Shown here: in pieces, positions 8,958-16,510 of the stretch | How the letters are laid out: every line of letters begins with the position of its first letter | Position numbering within the stretch: position 1 is the first letter of the stretch | From: JAFAGX01 sp963759875 | GTDB taxonomy: Bacteria > Acidobacteriota > Terriglobia > Terriglobales > Acidobacteriaceae | Length of the DNA: 64,000 bases | Direction: 5' to 3' | Assembly (NCBI GenBank): GCA_963759875.1 | Contig: CAVXBB010000005.1 | Span: 620,001 to 684,000, forward strand | Program-made: the position numbers and the translations under genes | The notes under the pieces: model-generated | The model's input: only the letters and a program-made list of their open reading frames with translations | The model's database searches: none | What the model was told of the DNA's origin: nothing

Positions 8958-10057
8958 CTATTCGTAAGCCAGAGCGTCAATCGGGTCTTTCTGCGCGGCT
9001 TTGAAAGCAGGATACAGGGCACCCAGGATTGCTCCACCAATCGCGATCCCCGTCGCTCTCAGAATCCAGCCGCCAGTCACCACAACCCGGAGAGTGGAAC
9101 GTGTATCGATCCCTGACTTTGCAACAAGGCTGAAAATGATCCCCACCAGGATTCCGCCAAGCGCCAAAAGCACTGTCTCACGGAAAATCACGTCGACAAT
9201 GTAAAGCTTCGAGGCTCCCAGGGACTTCAAAATTCCGATTTCACGCGTTCGCTCCATCACCGCCGTATACATGGATTGGAAGATCACTATGAAAACCAAT
9301 GATCACCGAAATGATCATTACGAAGTCAATAAATTGAGAGAGGCCGGGGTAGTGGCTTGTGGTCATCATGGAAAGGTAATAGGCCATCGATGCGGCCACA
9401 TAATGCTCCATGCCCGGGACATGCTTGACCTCATCCACAACAGCGTCGGCGTTATTTGGATTATCGAGCTTCAGATAAAAAATGCTGGCCTTGTTTTGGC
9501 CCCAATAAGATCCTGAAGAGCGCCGATCTCCAGGAATTTGCGCGCGCCTTTCCCCTGCTCCACAATTCCCGCGACCCGGAACTTATTATTCAGAATCTCA
9601 ATGGTGTCGCCTACTTTTACATGCTTTGCCCGGGCAAGAGGTCATCGACCATGCAATCATCGGGAGAGCGAAACGGGCCGCCGGAAACAAACTGAAAGGG
9701 TCCCGACAATCTTTCATAGCTCTTCAAGTCGATTCCCGCGATCAGTTCCAGGTTACCCGCAGTAGAAACCTGAGTCACAACCGGGGCGACATCAACGACG
9801 TGCGGCAGCTTAGCCAGGACGTTGCCAATTTTCATCGGCATGGGCGCACCTGTAAGGCCGACGATATAAGACGAGCCGGGCGGCATGACAACCACGTCGG
9901 CGCCGATACCCGCTTGCCTCTGCCGCGAGTCGTTCAGCAGGCCAATTGCTAAACCTACGATCAGCAAGATCAGTGTGACTTCCAGCGCGATGGCTACAAT
10001 GCTGATCAACGACCGTATTGGCCGATGTGCCAGGTTGGCGACGATCATTTTGTTCAT
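8958..10057 (-). CDS. MacB/FtsX-type ABC transporter permease (three frame breaks)
   Basis: Inner-membrane permease. N-terminal transmembrane helix (SLISIVAIALEVTLILLIVG) is followed by a periplasmic domain (GADVVVMPPGSSYIVG, APVVTQVSTAGNLELIAG, KHVKVGDTIEILNNKFRVAG). The C-terminal FtsX core shows DFVMIISVIIGF, MERTREIGILKSLGASK and FRETVLLALGGILVG, ending DPIDALAYE. Frame breaks lie near 9625, 9500 and 9290. No ABC ATPase is adjacent, so the energising subunit must be elsewhere. It follows the lipoprotein gene at 10114-11038 by 56 bp and is probably co-transcribed with it. A MacB- or Lol-like export or lipoprotein-transport role is a family-level inference. Confidence 0.85.
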
Positions 10058-10113
10058 GAGTAAAGGACTGACTGTCTACCAGCTTAACAAACCTGCGGGG
10101 CACCGATCTGATT

Positions 10114-11038
10114 TTAGGGATTCGGTTGACCTGGTTTCTCCGCTGAGCTGGTTTGTGGCTTTTCCAAATGAACGACCTCGACCCCGGGCGGCTGTTCCAG
10201 CACAAACTTGTCATTTGAAAGCGGCTGGTTCAGATCGAGCTTGAGCACCGTTAAAGTGATGTCCCATTCCTCCTGAGGCCGATTGATCTCGATCTTCCAT
10301 GGAAAGTTCATGTCAACATCGACCTTGTAATTCTCGTAGCCGGCAATTGTCTGAACATTCCCCTCGGCGTCGTAAAGCAGTTGACGATGAGGTAGCAGAT
10401 CGGTGCGGCTAAAAATGATTTTTCGGGAAAGGAATGGATGCTCGCCGGTCCGAATAACATCAAGAATGTATTCCGCCTGCAGTACCTTGTGCCCCTTGTT
10501 GTCCGTAATCGAGCCGGTGTCATTCTCCATAACTGCGATTTCGTTTTGAAGATCAATATGGCGCAGGAACAGGGCATCGTAGATATGCTGGGGGCGAACG
10601 TTCTCGAGCGGCTGCTCAGGGTCGTGGGTTTCCACGTCGTTTCGTCCGATGATGAAGCGATTTTTGGACGGGATCCAAAGCCTGAAATCGCGACCGTCGC
10701 TGACCATGTCAAAGGCTCGATTGCGGACAATGGGCATGAGTCCAATCATGCGAAGCATCTCCGGCTTGCGGACGAGCACGTAACCGCGAATGGACTCGTA
10801 CTCAGTGACTTTGCCTTTCTTCTCGCCGCCAACGGATGTAGAAATATCGACCGTTGCCTGCAAAGCTGTGGATTTTGCTGGCCTGAGTATTAACGTAATC
10901 GATCAGTTCTTGCGCGGTTGCTGTTTTCAGTTGTACGGCTGGCAACTGCTGCACCTTGCGAGAATGGAACAAGCACCCGGTCAGTGGCAGCATGCCTAAC
11001 AATAAAGACAAGGTGCGAAATCGGGCGAAGGGCGACAT
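10114..11038 (-). CDS. LolA/LppX-fold-like lipoprotein (one frame break)
   Basis: Predicted periplasmic lipoprotein: MSPFARFRTLSLLLGMLPLT with lipobox LTGC. The mature part begins with KTATAQELIDYVNTQASKIH, then shifts by one base near 10865 (an extra T in a T-run) to LQATVDISTSVGGEKKGKVT. It continues with RGYVLVRKPEMLRMIG and RDFRLWIPSKNRFIIG. The beta-rich pattern resembles LolA/LppX-fold or DUF4292-type outer-membrane-lipoprotein carriers. The identification is from pattern only. It is first in a likely operon with the MacB-type permease. Confidence 0.75.
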
Positions 11039-11192
11039 TCGAAGCTGGCGTAGAAACGTTAGATGAATAGATGAATAGATCAGTATAAGGGACGCACGCT
11101 GACCACGGCATCTTGTGTCCCTGCGGGTTTTGCAGCCGCCCGGCGCATTTTGATCGCTTGAGCGAGGTCGAAAGGTCGCCAGTGAAAAATGG

Positions 11193-11222
11193 TTGACAGA
11201 TGAGAACGGCTGACCTGATAAT
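11193..11222 (+). promoter_or_regulatory. Sigma-70-like promoter of the aroF leader
   Basis: TTGACA at 11193-11198 and GATAAT at 11217-11222, with an 18-nt spacer. Transcription should start near 11229, about four bases before the leader-peptide ATG at 11233 and some 190 nt before aroF. The leader peptide would then be made from a nearly leaderless mRNA. Confidence 0.6.
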
Positions 11223-11232
11223 ACGTGCCTCG

Positions 11233-11322
11233 ATGAGCACACGTCGATTTAGTCTCGGTTTTTATTACCGCTACTGGTTCCAGGGTAGCGGCCGGGACGA
11301 GGCGTCTGCGCAAATGTTCTAA
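11233..11322 (+). CDS. Aromatic-rich leader peptide of aroF (29 residues)
   Basis: Short reading frame of 29 codons between the promoter and aroF: MSTRRFSLGFYYRYWFQGS, then an Arg/Asp/Ala tail ending in QMF. Seven of residues 6-16 are aromatic (Phe6, Phe10, Tyr11, Tyr12, Tyr14, Trp15, Phe16), covering all three end products of the aromatic pathway. It is followed by a hairpin that overlaps its own Tyr-Trp-Phe codons and then by an intrinsic terminator before aroF. This is the layout of a transcription-attenuation leader. No Shine-Dalgarno sequence is seen; the promoter position suggests leaderless translation. It is too short for standard gene calling. Confidence 0.8.
   Translation: MSTRRFSLGFYYRYWFQGSGRDEASAQMF
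11268..11291 (+). promoter_or_regulatory. Leader hairpin overlapping the Tyr-Trp-Phe codons
   Basis: CCGCTA-CTGG-TT-CCAG-GG-TAGCGG folds into a hairpin with 6 + 4 bp and a two-base bulge. Its 5' arm covers leader codons 13-15, so a ribosome stalled at Tyr14/Trp15/Phe16 would open it. The freed 3' arm GCGGC (11288-11292) is complementary to GCCGC (11349-11353) in the terminator 5' arm and could act as antiterminator. Confidence 0.55.
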
Positions 11323-11347
11323 TTTAACGCCAAGTTTAGATTCCCGA

Positions 11348-11382
11348 AGCCGCGACTCTTAAAGGTCGCGGCTTTTGTTTTT
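11348..11382 (+). terminator. Intrinsic terminator (attenuator) upstream of aroF
   Basis: Perfect 9-bp GC-rich stem AGCCGCGAC / GTCGCGGCT with an 8-nt loop, followed by TTTGTTTTT. It lies 26 nt after the leader-peptide stop and 37 nt before the aroF start, so by default it would stop transcription ahead of aroF. Confidence 0.8.
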
Positions 11383-11419
11383 GCACGAGGATGTCATGCT
11401 TATACCAAGGAGACAGGTC

Positions 11420-12448
11420 ATGATCATCAATATGCGCGAGGGCGCGTCGGAGCAGGAGATTCAGCACGTGATTGATCGCGTTAGGGAAGCGGGTTATCAG
11501 GCCCACGTCACTCGTGGAAGCGAGCGCGCGATCGTTGCCGCGGTCGGCAGCGGCGGACGCAGGCACGAATTGCAAGCTTTGGCCGCAGCCTCGGGCGTAG
11601 CTGAAGTGGTTCCCATCGCGCAGCCTTTTAAATTGGTCAGCCGGCAAGTGAAGCCCCAAGGAACGGTCGTTCATGTCGGTGGTGTGGCTATCGGCAACGG
11701 CGATTTCGTGGTTATCGCGGGGCCGTGCTCGGTCGAGTCGCGCCAACAACTGTTTTCCACGGCCAAAGCGGTGAAAGCCGCAGGCGCACAACTCCTCAGA
11801 GGCGGCGCGTACAAGCCACGTACGTCGCCTTATGAATTTCAGGGACTGGGGCTGGAAGCTCTACAGTTGCTGAATGACGTGCGCCGGGAAATCGGATTGC
11901 CCGTGGTCACAGAAGTGATGAGCACCGAAGACGTTGACCTGATTTGCGAACATGCTGACATGCTACAGGTCGGCGCGCGAAACATGCAGAACTTCGCGCT
12001 GCTGCGCCGTCTGGCCAAAGTAAACAAACCCATTCTTCTGAAGCGCGGGCCATCCGCCAGTGTCAAAGAATGGCTATTAGCGGCAGAGTATCTGCTGGCC
12101 GGCGGTAATCATGACGTCGTGCTGTGCGAACGCGGAATCAAGACATTTGAAACCGAGACGCGCAACACCTTGGATTTGGCTTCGGTCGCACTTGCGCGGG
12201 AACTTTCGCACCTTCCCGTGATTGCTGATCCGTCCCATGGAACTGGCCGACCCACGCTGATTCCGCCCATGTCGAGAGCGGCGGCCGCGATCGGTGCAGA
12301 CGGGATTATGGTCGAGGTGCATCCTTGCCCGGAACGCGCGCTGTCGGACGGCCCTCAGTCGCTGGATCTTGAAGCCTTTTCGCGCCTGATGCAAAGCCTG
12401 GCAGAGCCGCTGCGGTCTGCTCCGGCGCGAGTTGCCGCATCTGCATAA
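11420..12448 (+). CDS. aroF: 3-deoxy-7-phosphoheptulonate (DAHP) synthase, type I beta
   Basis: First enzyme of the shikimate pathway: condenses phosphoenolpyruvate and erythrose 4-phosphate. The start is ATG at 11420, with AAGGAGA 6 nt upstream; the upstream ATG at 11395 has no such site and would reach into the terminator. Residues 1-70 form the ferredoxin-like regulatory domain found in Thermotoga-type enzymes. The barrel shows VIAGPCSVES, LRGGAYKPRTSPYEFQG, QVGARNMQNF, KRGPSASVKEWL, CERGIKTFE and the metal-site motif DPSHGTGR. Expression is probably controlled by attenuation through the aromatic leader peptide directly upstream. Confidence 0.96.
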   Translation: MIINMREGASEQEIQHVIDRVREAGYQAHVTRGSERAIVAAVGSGGRRHELQALAAASGVAEVVPIAQPFKLVSRQVKPQGTVVHVGGVAIGNGDFVVIAGPCSVESRQQLFSTAKAVKAAGAQLLRGGAYKPRTSPYEFQGLGLEALQLLNDVRREIGLPVVTEVMSTEDVDLICEHADMLQVGARNMQNFALLRRLAKVNKPILLKRGPSASVKEWLLAAEYLLAGGNHDVVLCERGIKTFETETRNTLDLASVALARELSHLPVIADPSHGTGRPTLIPPMSRAAAAIGADGIMVEVHPCPERALSDGPQSLDLEAFSRLMQSLAEPLRSAPARVAASA

Positions 12449-12607
12449 TTGTTACCCCACAAGCCTCGGTTGCGAAGCGAGGGATCTGAGCGAGCCGTGC
12501 GAAGTGACGCGATGTCTGCGCCACAGTAATCGCGCGCTGGGCTCGCTTCCTTTTCTAAACGTCCGCCCTGCGCCAATTTTTGCTATAGTCGGCGCGCGGA
12601 GGTCTTT

Positions 12608-13502
12608 ATGTCTCGGATAGTTCGCTGCGGCCTGATTCAAGCTACCAATGCGCTTAGCCCCGATCGCCCGCTCGCGCAAATCAAGAAGGCGATGATCGAC
12701 AAGCACCTGAAGATGATCGAACAAGCAGCCAAGAAAAAGGTGCAGGTTTTGTGCTTGCAAGAGCTGTTTTATGGTCCTTATTTTTGCGCCGAGCAGAATC
12801 CGCGCTGGTACGAGTTGGCTGAACGCGTTCCGGACGGCCCGACGACGACGCTCATGCAGAAAATCGCTGCCCGGCATCGTATGGTCGTTGTGGTTCCCGT
12901 GTATGAGGAGCAGATGACCGGCGTCTATTTCAATACCGCCGCGGTGATCGACGCCGACGGCCGCTATCTCGGAAAGTATCGCAAGCATCACATCCCGCAC
13001 TGTCATCCCGGTTTTTGGGAGAAGTTTTATTTCACGCCCGGCGATCTCGGTTATCCGGTATTTGATACCAAGTACGCCAAAGTCGGCGTGTACATCTGCT
13101 ACGACCGGCATTTCCCCGAAGGTGCGCGCATTCTCGGCTTGAATGGCGCCGAGATCGTGTTCAATCCCTCCGCGACCGTGGCCGGACTTTCCGAATATTT
13201 GTGGGAGTTGGAGCAGCCAGCGCATGCCGTGGCAAATGGCTATTTCGTCGGTGCGATCAACCGTGTGGGAAAAGAGAAGCCCTGGAGCATTGGCGAATTT
13301 TATGGCAAGAGCTACTTTTGCAATCCGCGGGGAAAAATAGTCGCGCAAGCCAGCCGCAATAAAGATGAAGTCGCTGGTCGCGGATCTCGACCTTGACATA
13401 ATTCTCGAAGTGCGCAAGACCTGGCAGTTCTTCCGCGATCGTCGACCGGAGACCTATGGGCCTCTGACCGCCCAAACCGGAAAAGCCGCTGCGGCAGATT
13501 AG
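12608..13502 (+). CDS. Nitrilase-superfamily N-carbamoyl hydrolase / beta-ureidopropionase-like (one frame break)
   Basis: C-N hydrolase with the catalytic triad visible: Glu52 in CLQELFYGPYF, Lys126 in KYRKHHIPH, and Cys164 in VGVYICYDRHFPEG. The sequence is closest in pattern to beta-ureidopropionase and N-carbamoyl amidases (HIPHCHPGFWEKFYFTPGD). The frame breaks near 13370 (one base gained). It then continues LVADLDLDIILEVRKTWQFF and RDRRPETYGPLTA to the stop at 13500-13502. An NCS1 permease follows immediately, which supports uptake and cleavage of a hydantoin, carbamoylated amino acid or reduced pyrimidine. The exact substrate cannot be told. Confidence 0.88.
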
Positions 13503-13578
13503 TCATTAAGCTGTGATCTCTGTGCCCCTTGGTCGTTTTTGGAGTGTGCCCACACAGCGCACAGAGGCAATCAAGCGA

Positions 13579-15056
13579 ATGCAAAGCCTACCCAGAAGCA
13601 TCGAATTCAGCTCTCTTTACAACCCTGATCTCGCCCCCACTGACGCGAGGCATCGGCACCTGGGGCACGTACAACTACGCCGCGCTTTGGGTCTCGATGT
13701 CGGTCAACATCCTGACCTACATGCTGGCGGCGAGCCTGATCCAGGGCGGGATGAACTGGAAGCAGGCGGTATTTACCGTGTTTCTGGGGAACTGCATTGT
13801 GCTGGCGCCGATGCTGCTGAATTCGCATCCCGGGGCGCAATATGGAATTCCCTTTCCGGTGCTGGCGCGGGCTTCGTTTGGAGTGCTGGGGCGAACGTGG
13901 CGGCGGTTTTGCGGGCGCTGGTGGCGTGCGGATGGTTCGGGATTCAGACCTGGATCGGCGGCGAAGCCATCAATGTTTTGCTGGCTACAGTATGGCCGGC
14001 GTGGAAATCAGTGCCGCATGGCGCGGCGATTTGCTTTCTGGCGTTCTGGGTGATCAATCTGGCGGTGATTCTCAAGGGAATCGAATACATCCGATTTTTG
14101 CAGGGGATCAGCGCGCCGATTCTGCTGGGGTTGGGGCTGCTTCTGCTGGCTTGGGCTTATGCAGGCGGGAGGCTTTGGGCCGATGCTCTCGGCGCCTTCG
14201 CGCTTTACCAGCTTTCCGGAATTTCTCAAGTTTCTGATTCCGGCTTTGAACGCGACAGTGGGATTCTGGGCGACGGTGTCGCTGAACATTCCGGATTTTT
14301 CTCGTTTTGCGCGCAGCCAGCGGGCGCAGATCGTCGGGCAGGCGCTGGCCTTGCCTACCACCATGACCTTTTATTCGTTGGTGGGGATGCGGTGACTTCG
14401 GCGACGGTGGTGATTTACGGAACGGCAATCTGGGACCCGGTGCAGCTTCTGAGCCGCTTTCATTCGCGGCTCGCGGTGGTTATCTCGTTGATTGCGATTC
14501 TGCTGGCGACGTTGAATGTCAACATCGGCGCCAACGTGGTTTCGCCGGCAAATGATTTTTCCAACCTGTGGCCGCGCATGATCAGTTTCAAAACTGGCGG
14601 CGTAATCACTTGCTTCATGGGGATGGCGATCATGCCCTGGAAGCTGCTGGACAACTACAAGACGTTCATTTTCGGTTGGCTCGGAGGGTATGCAGCATTT
14701 CTCGGGCCGGTGGCGGGGATCATGATTTGCGACTACTGCGTGATCCGGAAGCGGTCTTGCTGGTCGATGACCTTTATTTTCGTGGCGGAGCTTACGAATA
14801 TTCCGGCGGCTTTAACTGGATGGCGGTGGCAGCATTGCTTCTCGGGGCCTGGGTCGCGCTTATGGGGCTGGTGATTCCGTCTTTGCGGATCTTATATGAC
14901 TACTCCTGGTTCGTGGGATTCGCGGTAGCTTTTGTCAGTTATTACGGGTTAATGAAGTCACAACGTCTTATTGAACGCGCGGGGCCCGTGACCGGCGACT
15001 CCGCCCCAACCCGAGAGAGCGCACACGGTCATAAGCAGTATGTAAATCCTCGCTGA
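13579..15056 (+). CDS. NCS1-family nucleobase/hydantoin permease (about five frame breaks)
   Basis: Polytopic cation symporter for hydantoins, allantoin or nucleobases. Frame pieces join as NPDLAPTDAR; GTWGTYNYAALWVSMSVNIL; ANVAAVLRALVACGWFGIQT with WIGGEAINVL; GGFGPMLSAPSRFTS with LNATVGFWATVSLNIPDFSR; NVNIGANVVSPANDFSNLWP; FLGPVAGIMICDYCVIRK; and GGFNWMAVAALLLGAWVALM. Breaks lie near 13645, 13890, 14165, 14390 and 14750. The motifs WGTYNYAALW and SLNIPDFSRFA are diagnostic of the family. The start at ATG 13579 is a judgement; GTG at 13513 is possible. The last ~30 codons overlap the minus-strand CRP-like gene. Likely operonic with the carbamoyl hydrolase. Confidence 0.88.
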
Positions 15057-15462
15057 GCAGGTTGACCACCTGCAGGCATGCCTCGCGGTGCTCGTGTAAA
15101 AAGCGCACTAGATCCTTGCGCCGGACGGTAGCTACGCGAGCGTTGTCGAGCAGCTCCGCAGTGATTTCATGCGGAGTGCCTGCGAGGGCCGCACTCAGTC
15201 CCAGGATTTCCCCGGGCCCCGCGATCCTGAAAATCATGCGCTTGCCAGATTCGGAGCAAACGGACAGCTTGGCATGGCCGTCATACAGGACAAAAATCCC
15301 ACGCGCCGGCTGGCCTTCCCGGAACAGCCTCGCACCCTTGCGACACAATGTTACGGATTTCAGTGCCTCGAAGTCGCGAGACGTGTCGGGTGCCAGATCA
15401 GCAAAAAGCCGCTCCGGGCGTTCGCCTGAACCTGCATAGCCCCGTTGGACTGCACCTTCCAT
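14968..15462 (-). CDS. Truncated CRP/FNR-like protein: cyclic-nucleotide-binding domain without helix-turn-helix
   Basis: Paralogue of the regulator at 15540-16262, but only about 164 residues long. The cNMP-binding beta roll is intact (EGQPARGIFVLYDGHAKLSV, GPGEILGLSAALAGTPHEIT, RKDLVRFLHEHREACLQVVN). The dimer helix runs to VRSLGLG, the point where the paralogue continues to its DNA-binding domain. Here the frame instead enters basic non-homologous sequence (RSRRSRAPRVQ), antisense to the 3' end of the NCS1 permease gene. It is either a deletion remnant or a stand-alone sensor that could heterodimerise with the paralogue. Start ATG 15462 is chosen; TTG 15507 is also open but falls in a palindrome. 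Confidence 0.65.
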   Translation of the reverse strand: MEGAVQRGYAGSGERPERLFADLAPDTSRDFEALKSVTLCRKGARLFREGQPARGIFVLYDGHAKLSVCSESGKRMIFRIAGPGEILGLSAALAGTPHEITAELLDNARVATVRRKDLVRFLHEHREACLQVVNLLSEDLHTAYDRVRSLGLGRSRRSRAPRVQ

Positions 15463-15497
15463 ACTTCCCTGAATAATCGATAGGCGGGAGGAAAACA

Positions 15498-15511
15498 GTG
15501 ATTGCAATCAC
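15498..15511. promoter_or_regulatory. FNR/CRP-like palindrome between the two regulator genes
   Basis: Perfect palindrome GTGATTGCAATCAC. Its TGAT-N4-ATCA core matches FNR-type half-sites, and the outer G and C recall CRP sites. It lies about 36 bp upstream of the truncated regulator's ATG, so it is a candidate operator. Confidence 0.45.
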
Positions 15512-15539
15512 GGTATATCGTGATCGAACAACTTGTGCC

Positions 15540-16262
15540 CTAGTTGTTGGCGGCAATCGACTTCAATGCCGGCTTATTGCGGATCACCAGCGTAGAGCCT
15601 TTAGTCTGAATGATCTGCCGCTTCTTCAGATCGGCAAACAGGCGCGTCACGGTTTCGCGCGAAGTGCCGATCATCTGTGCAATTTCCTCGTGCGTTAGCG
15701 CGAGTTTCAGTCGTGGCTCCTGCTTGGCAGCCTCGCCGTTCTTGGAGCTCCATTCCAACAACAACTTGGCCAGTTTTTCACCGGCTGAATGCGAAAGTCC
15801 CAATGACCGGACCTCGTGGCACGCGGTGTTGTACTTCTCGCTCAATTGTTCCGCCACCTTGAAACAGGCGTCAGAGTGCTCTTTCAGGAAGCGCAAGAAA
15901 TCGTCGCGTTTTACAAAATTCACTTGGCAGGGATCGACAGTTTCGGCGGTGAGCTCATAAGCTTTTCCGGAAACTGTAGCGCTGAGCCCCAGCACCTCGC
16001 CAGGTTCGGCAATCTTGACGATCAGCGTCTTGCCATCCGTGGCGCAGATGGACATTTTGACTCTGCCTTTACAGAGCACAAAGATACCGCGCGGAGCCTG
16101 CCCTTCTACAAACAGCACGGCGCCCTTGGGATATGCGGTTGCGTATTTGATGCTTTCAAATGTTTGCAGCGCGGCGCCGGGAAGATCGCAAAAAAGACGC
16201 TCACTACGGGTCTTACAAGTCAGGCAGCTTTCGATGATGTCCAGTCCATATGGTGAGAGCAT
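15540..16262 (-). CDS. CRP/FNR-family transcription regulator
   Basis: Cytosolic regulator of 240 residues. The start ATG at 16262 follows AGGAGG with 6-nt spacing; the frame is open to 16391 but that part overlaps the operator region. N-terminal Cys cluster ESCLTCKTRSERLFC, then the cNMP-binding beta roll (GQAPRGIFVLCKGRVKMSIC, EPGEVLGLSATVSGKAYELT) and the long dimer helix. The winged helix-turn-helix is LALTHEEIAQMIGTSRETVTRLFADLKKR. The operator-contacting helix SRETVTR matches the CRP type, consistent with the TGTGA sites upstream. Whether it binds cAMP or senses redox cannot be told. Confidence 0.92.
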   Translation of the reverse strand: MLSPYGLDIIESCLTCKTRSERLFCDLPGAALQTFESIKYATAYPKGAVLFVEGQAPRGIFVLCKGRVKMSICATDGKTLIVKIAEPGEVLGLSATVSGKAYELTAETVDPCQVNFVKRDDFLRFLKEHSDACFKVAEQLSEKYNTACHEVRSLGLSHSAGEKLAKLLLEWSSKNGEAAKQEPRLKLALTHEEIAQMIGTSRETVTRLFADLKKRQIIQTKGSTLVIRNKPALKSIAANN

Positions 16263-16322
16263 GGCCCACCTCCTGCGACGCTCATCTTGGTCACGATCAT
16301 GTGTCCTCATAGGCCAAACACA

Positions 16323-16338
16323 TGTGACCTGCGTCACG
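16323..16338. promoter_or_regulatory. CRP-like operator 1
   Basis: TGTGACCTGCGTCACG, i.e. TGTGA-N6-TCACg, one mismatch from the CRP consensus. It lies in the divergent region between the regulator gene (start 16262) and the TonB-like gene (start 16511). Confidence 0.6.
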
Positions 16339-16370
16339 AATTCAGTGTCCGCCCGAACCAAACCGTTAGC

Positions 16371-16386
16371 TGTGACTCGTACCACA
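16371..16386. promoter_or_regulatory. CRP-like operator 2
   Basis: TGTGACTCGTACCACA, i.e. TGTGA-N6-cCACA, one mismatch from consensus. Its centre is 22 bp (two helical turns) from operator 3. Confidence 0.55.
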
Positions 16387-16392
16387 GGCACT

Positions 16393-16408
16393 TGTGATGT
16401 GGCTCACA
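16393..16408. promoter_or_regulatory. CRP-like operator 3
   Basis: TGTGATGTGGCTCACA matches TGTGA-N6-TCACA perfectly. It lies 103 bp before the TonB-like gene and 131 bp before the regulator gene, so it could serve both divergent promoters. Confidence 0.7.
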
Positions 16409-16510
16409 GGGTGGTTACCGTTCTGAGACACTGGCGCATACGGCATTTTCGAGGCATACTAGGGCAACCAGGCCGGGTGCCGGAATGCGCCACCTGGCTC
16501 CCCGACATCT

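Noticed and set aside
11336..11791. 151-residue minus-strand open frame over the aroF start
   Set aside because: Antisense to aroF and its terminator; no family resemblance.
12452..13417. 321-residue minus-strand open frame
   Set aside because: Antisense to the carbamoyl hydrolase, whose catalytic triad is clear on the plus strand.
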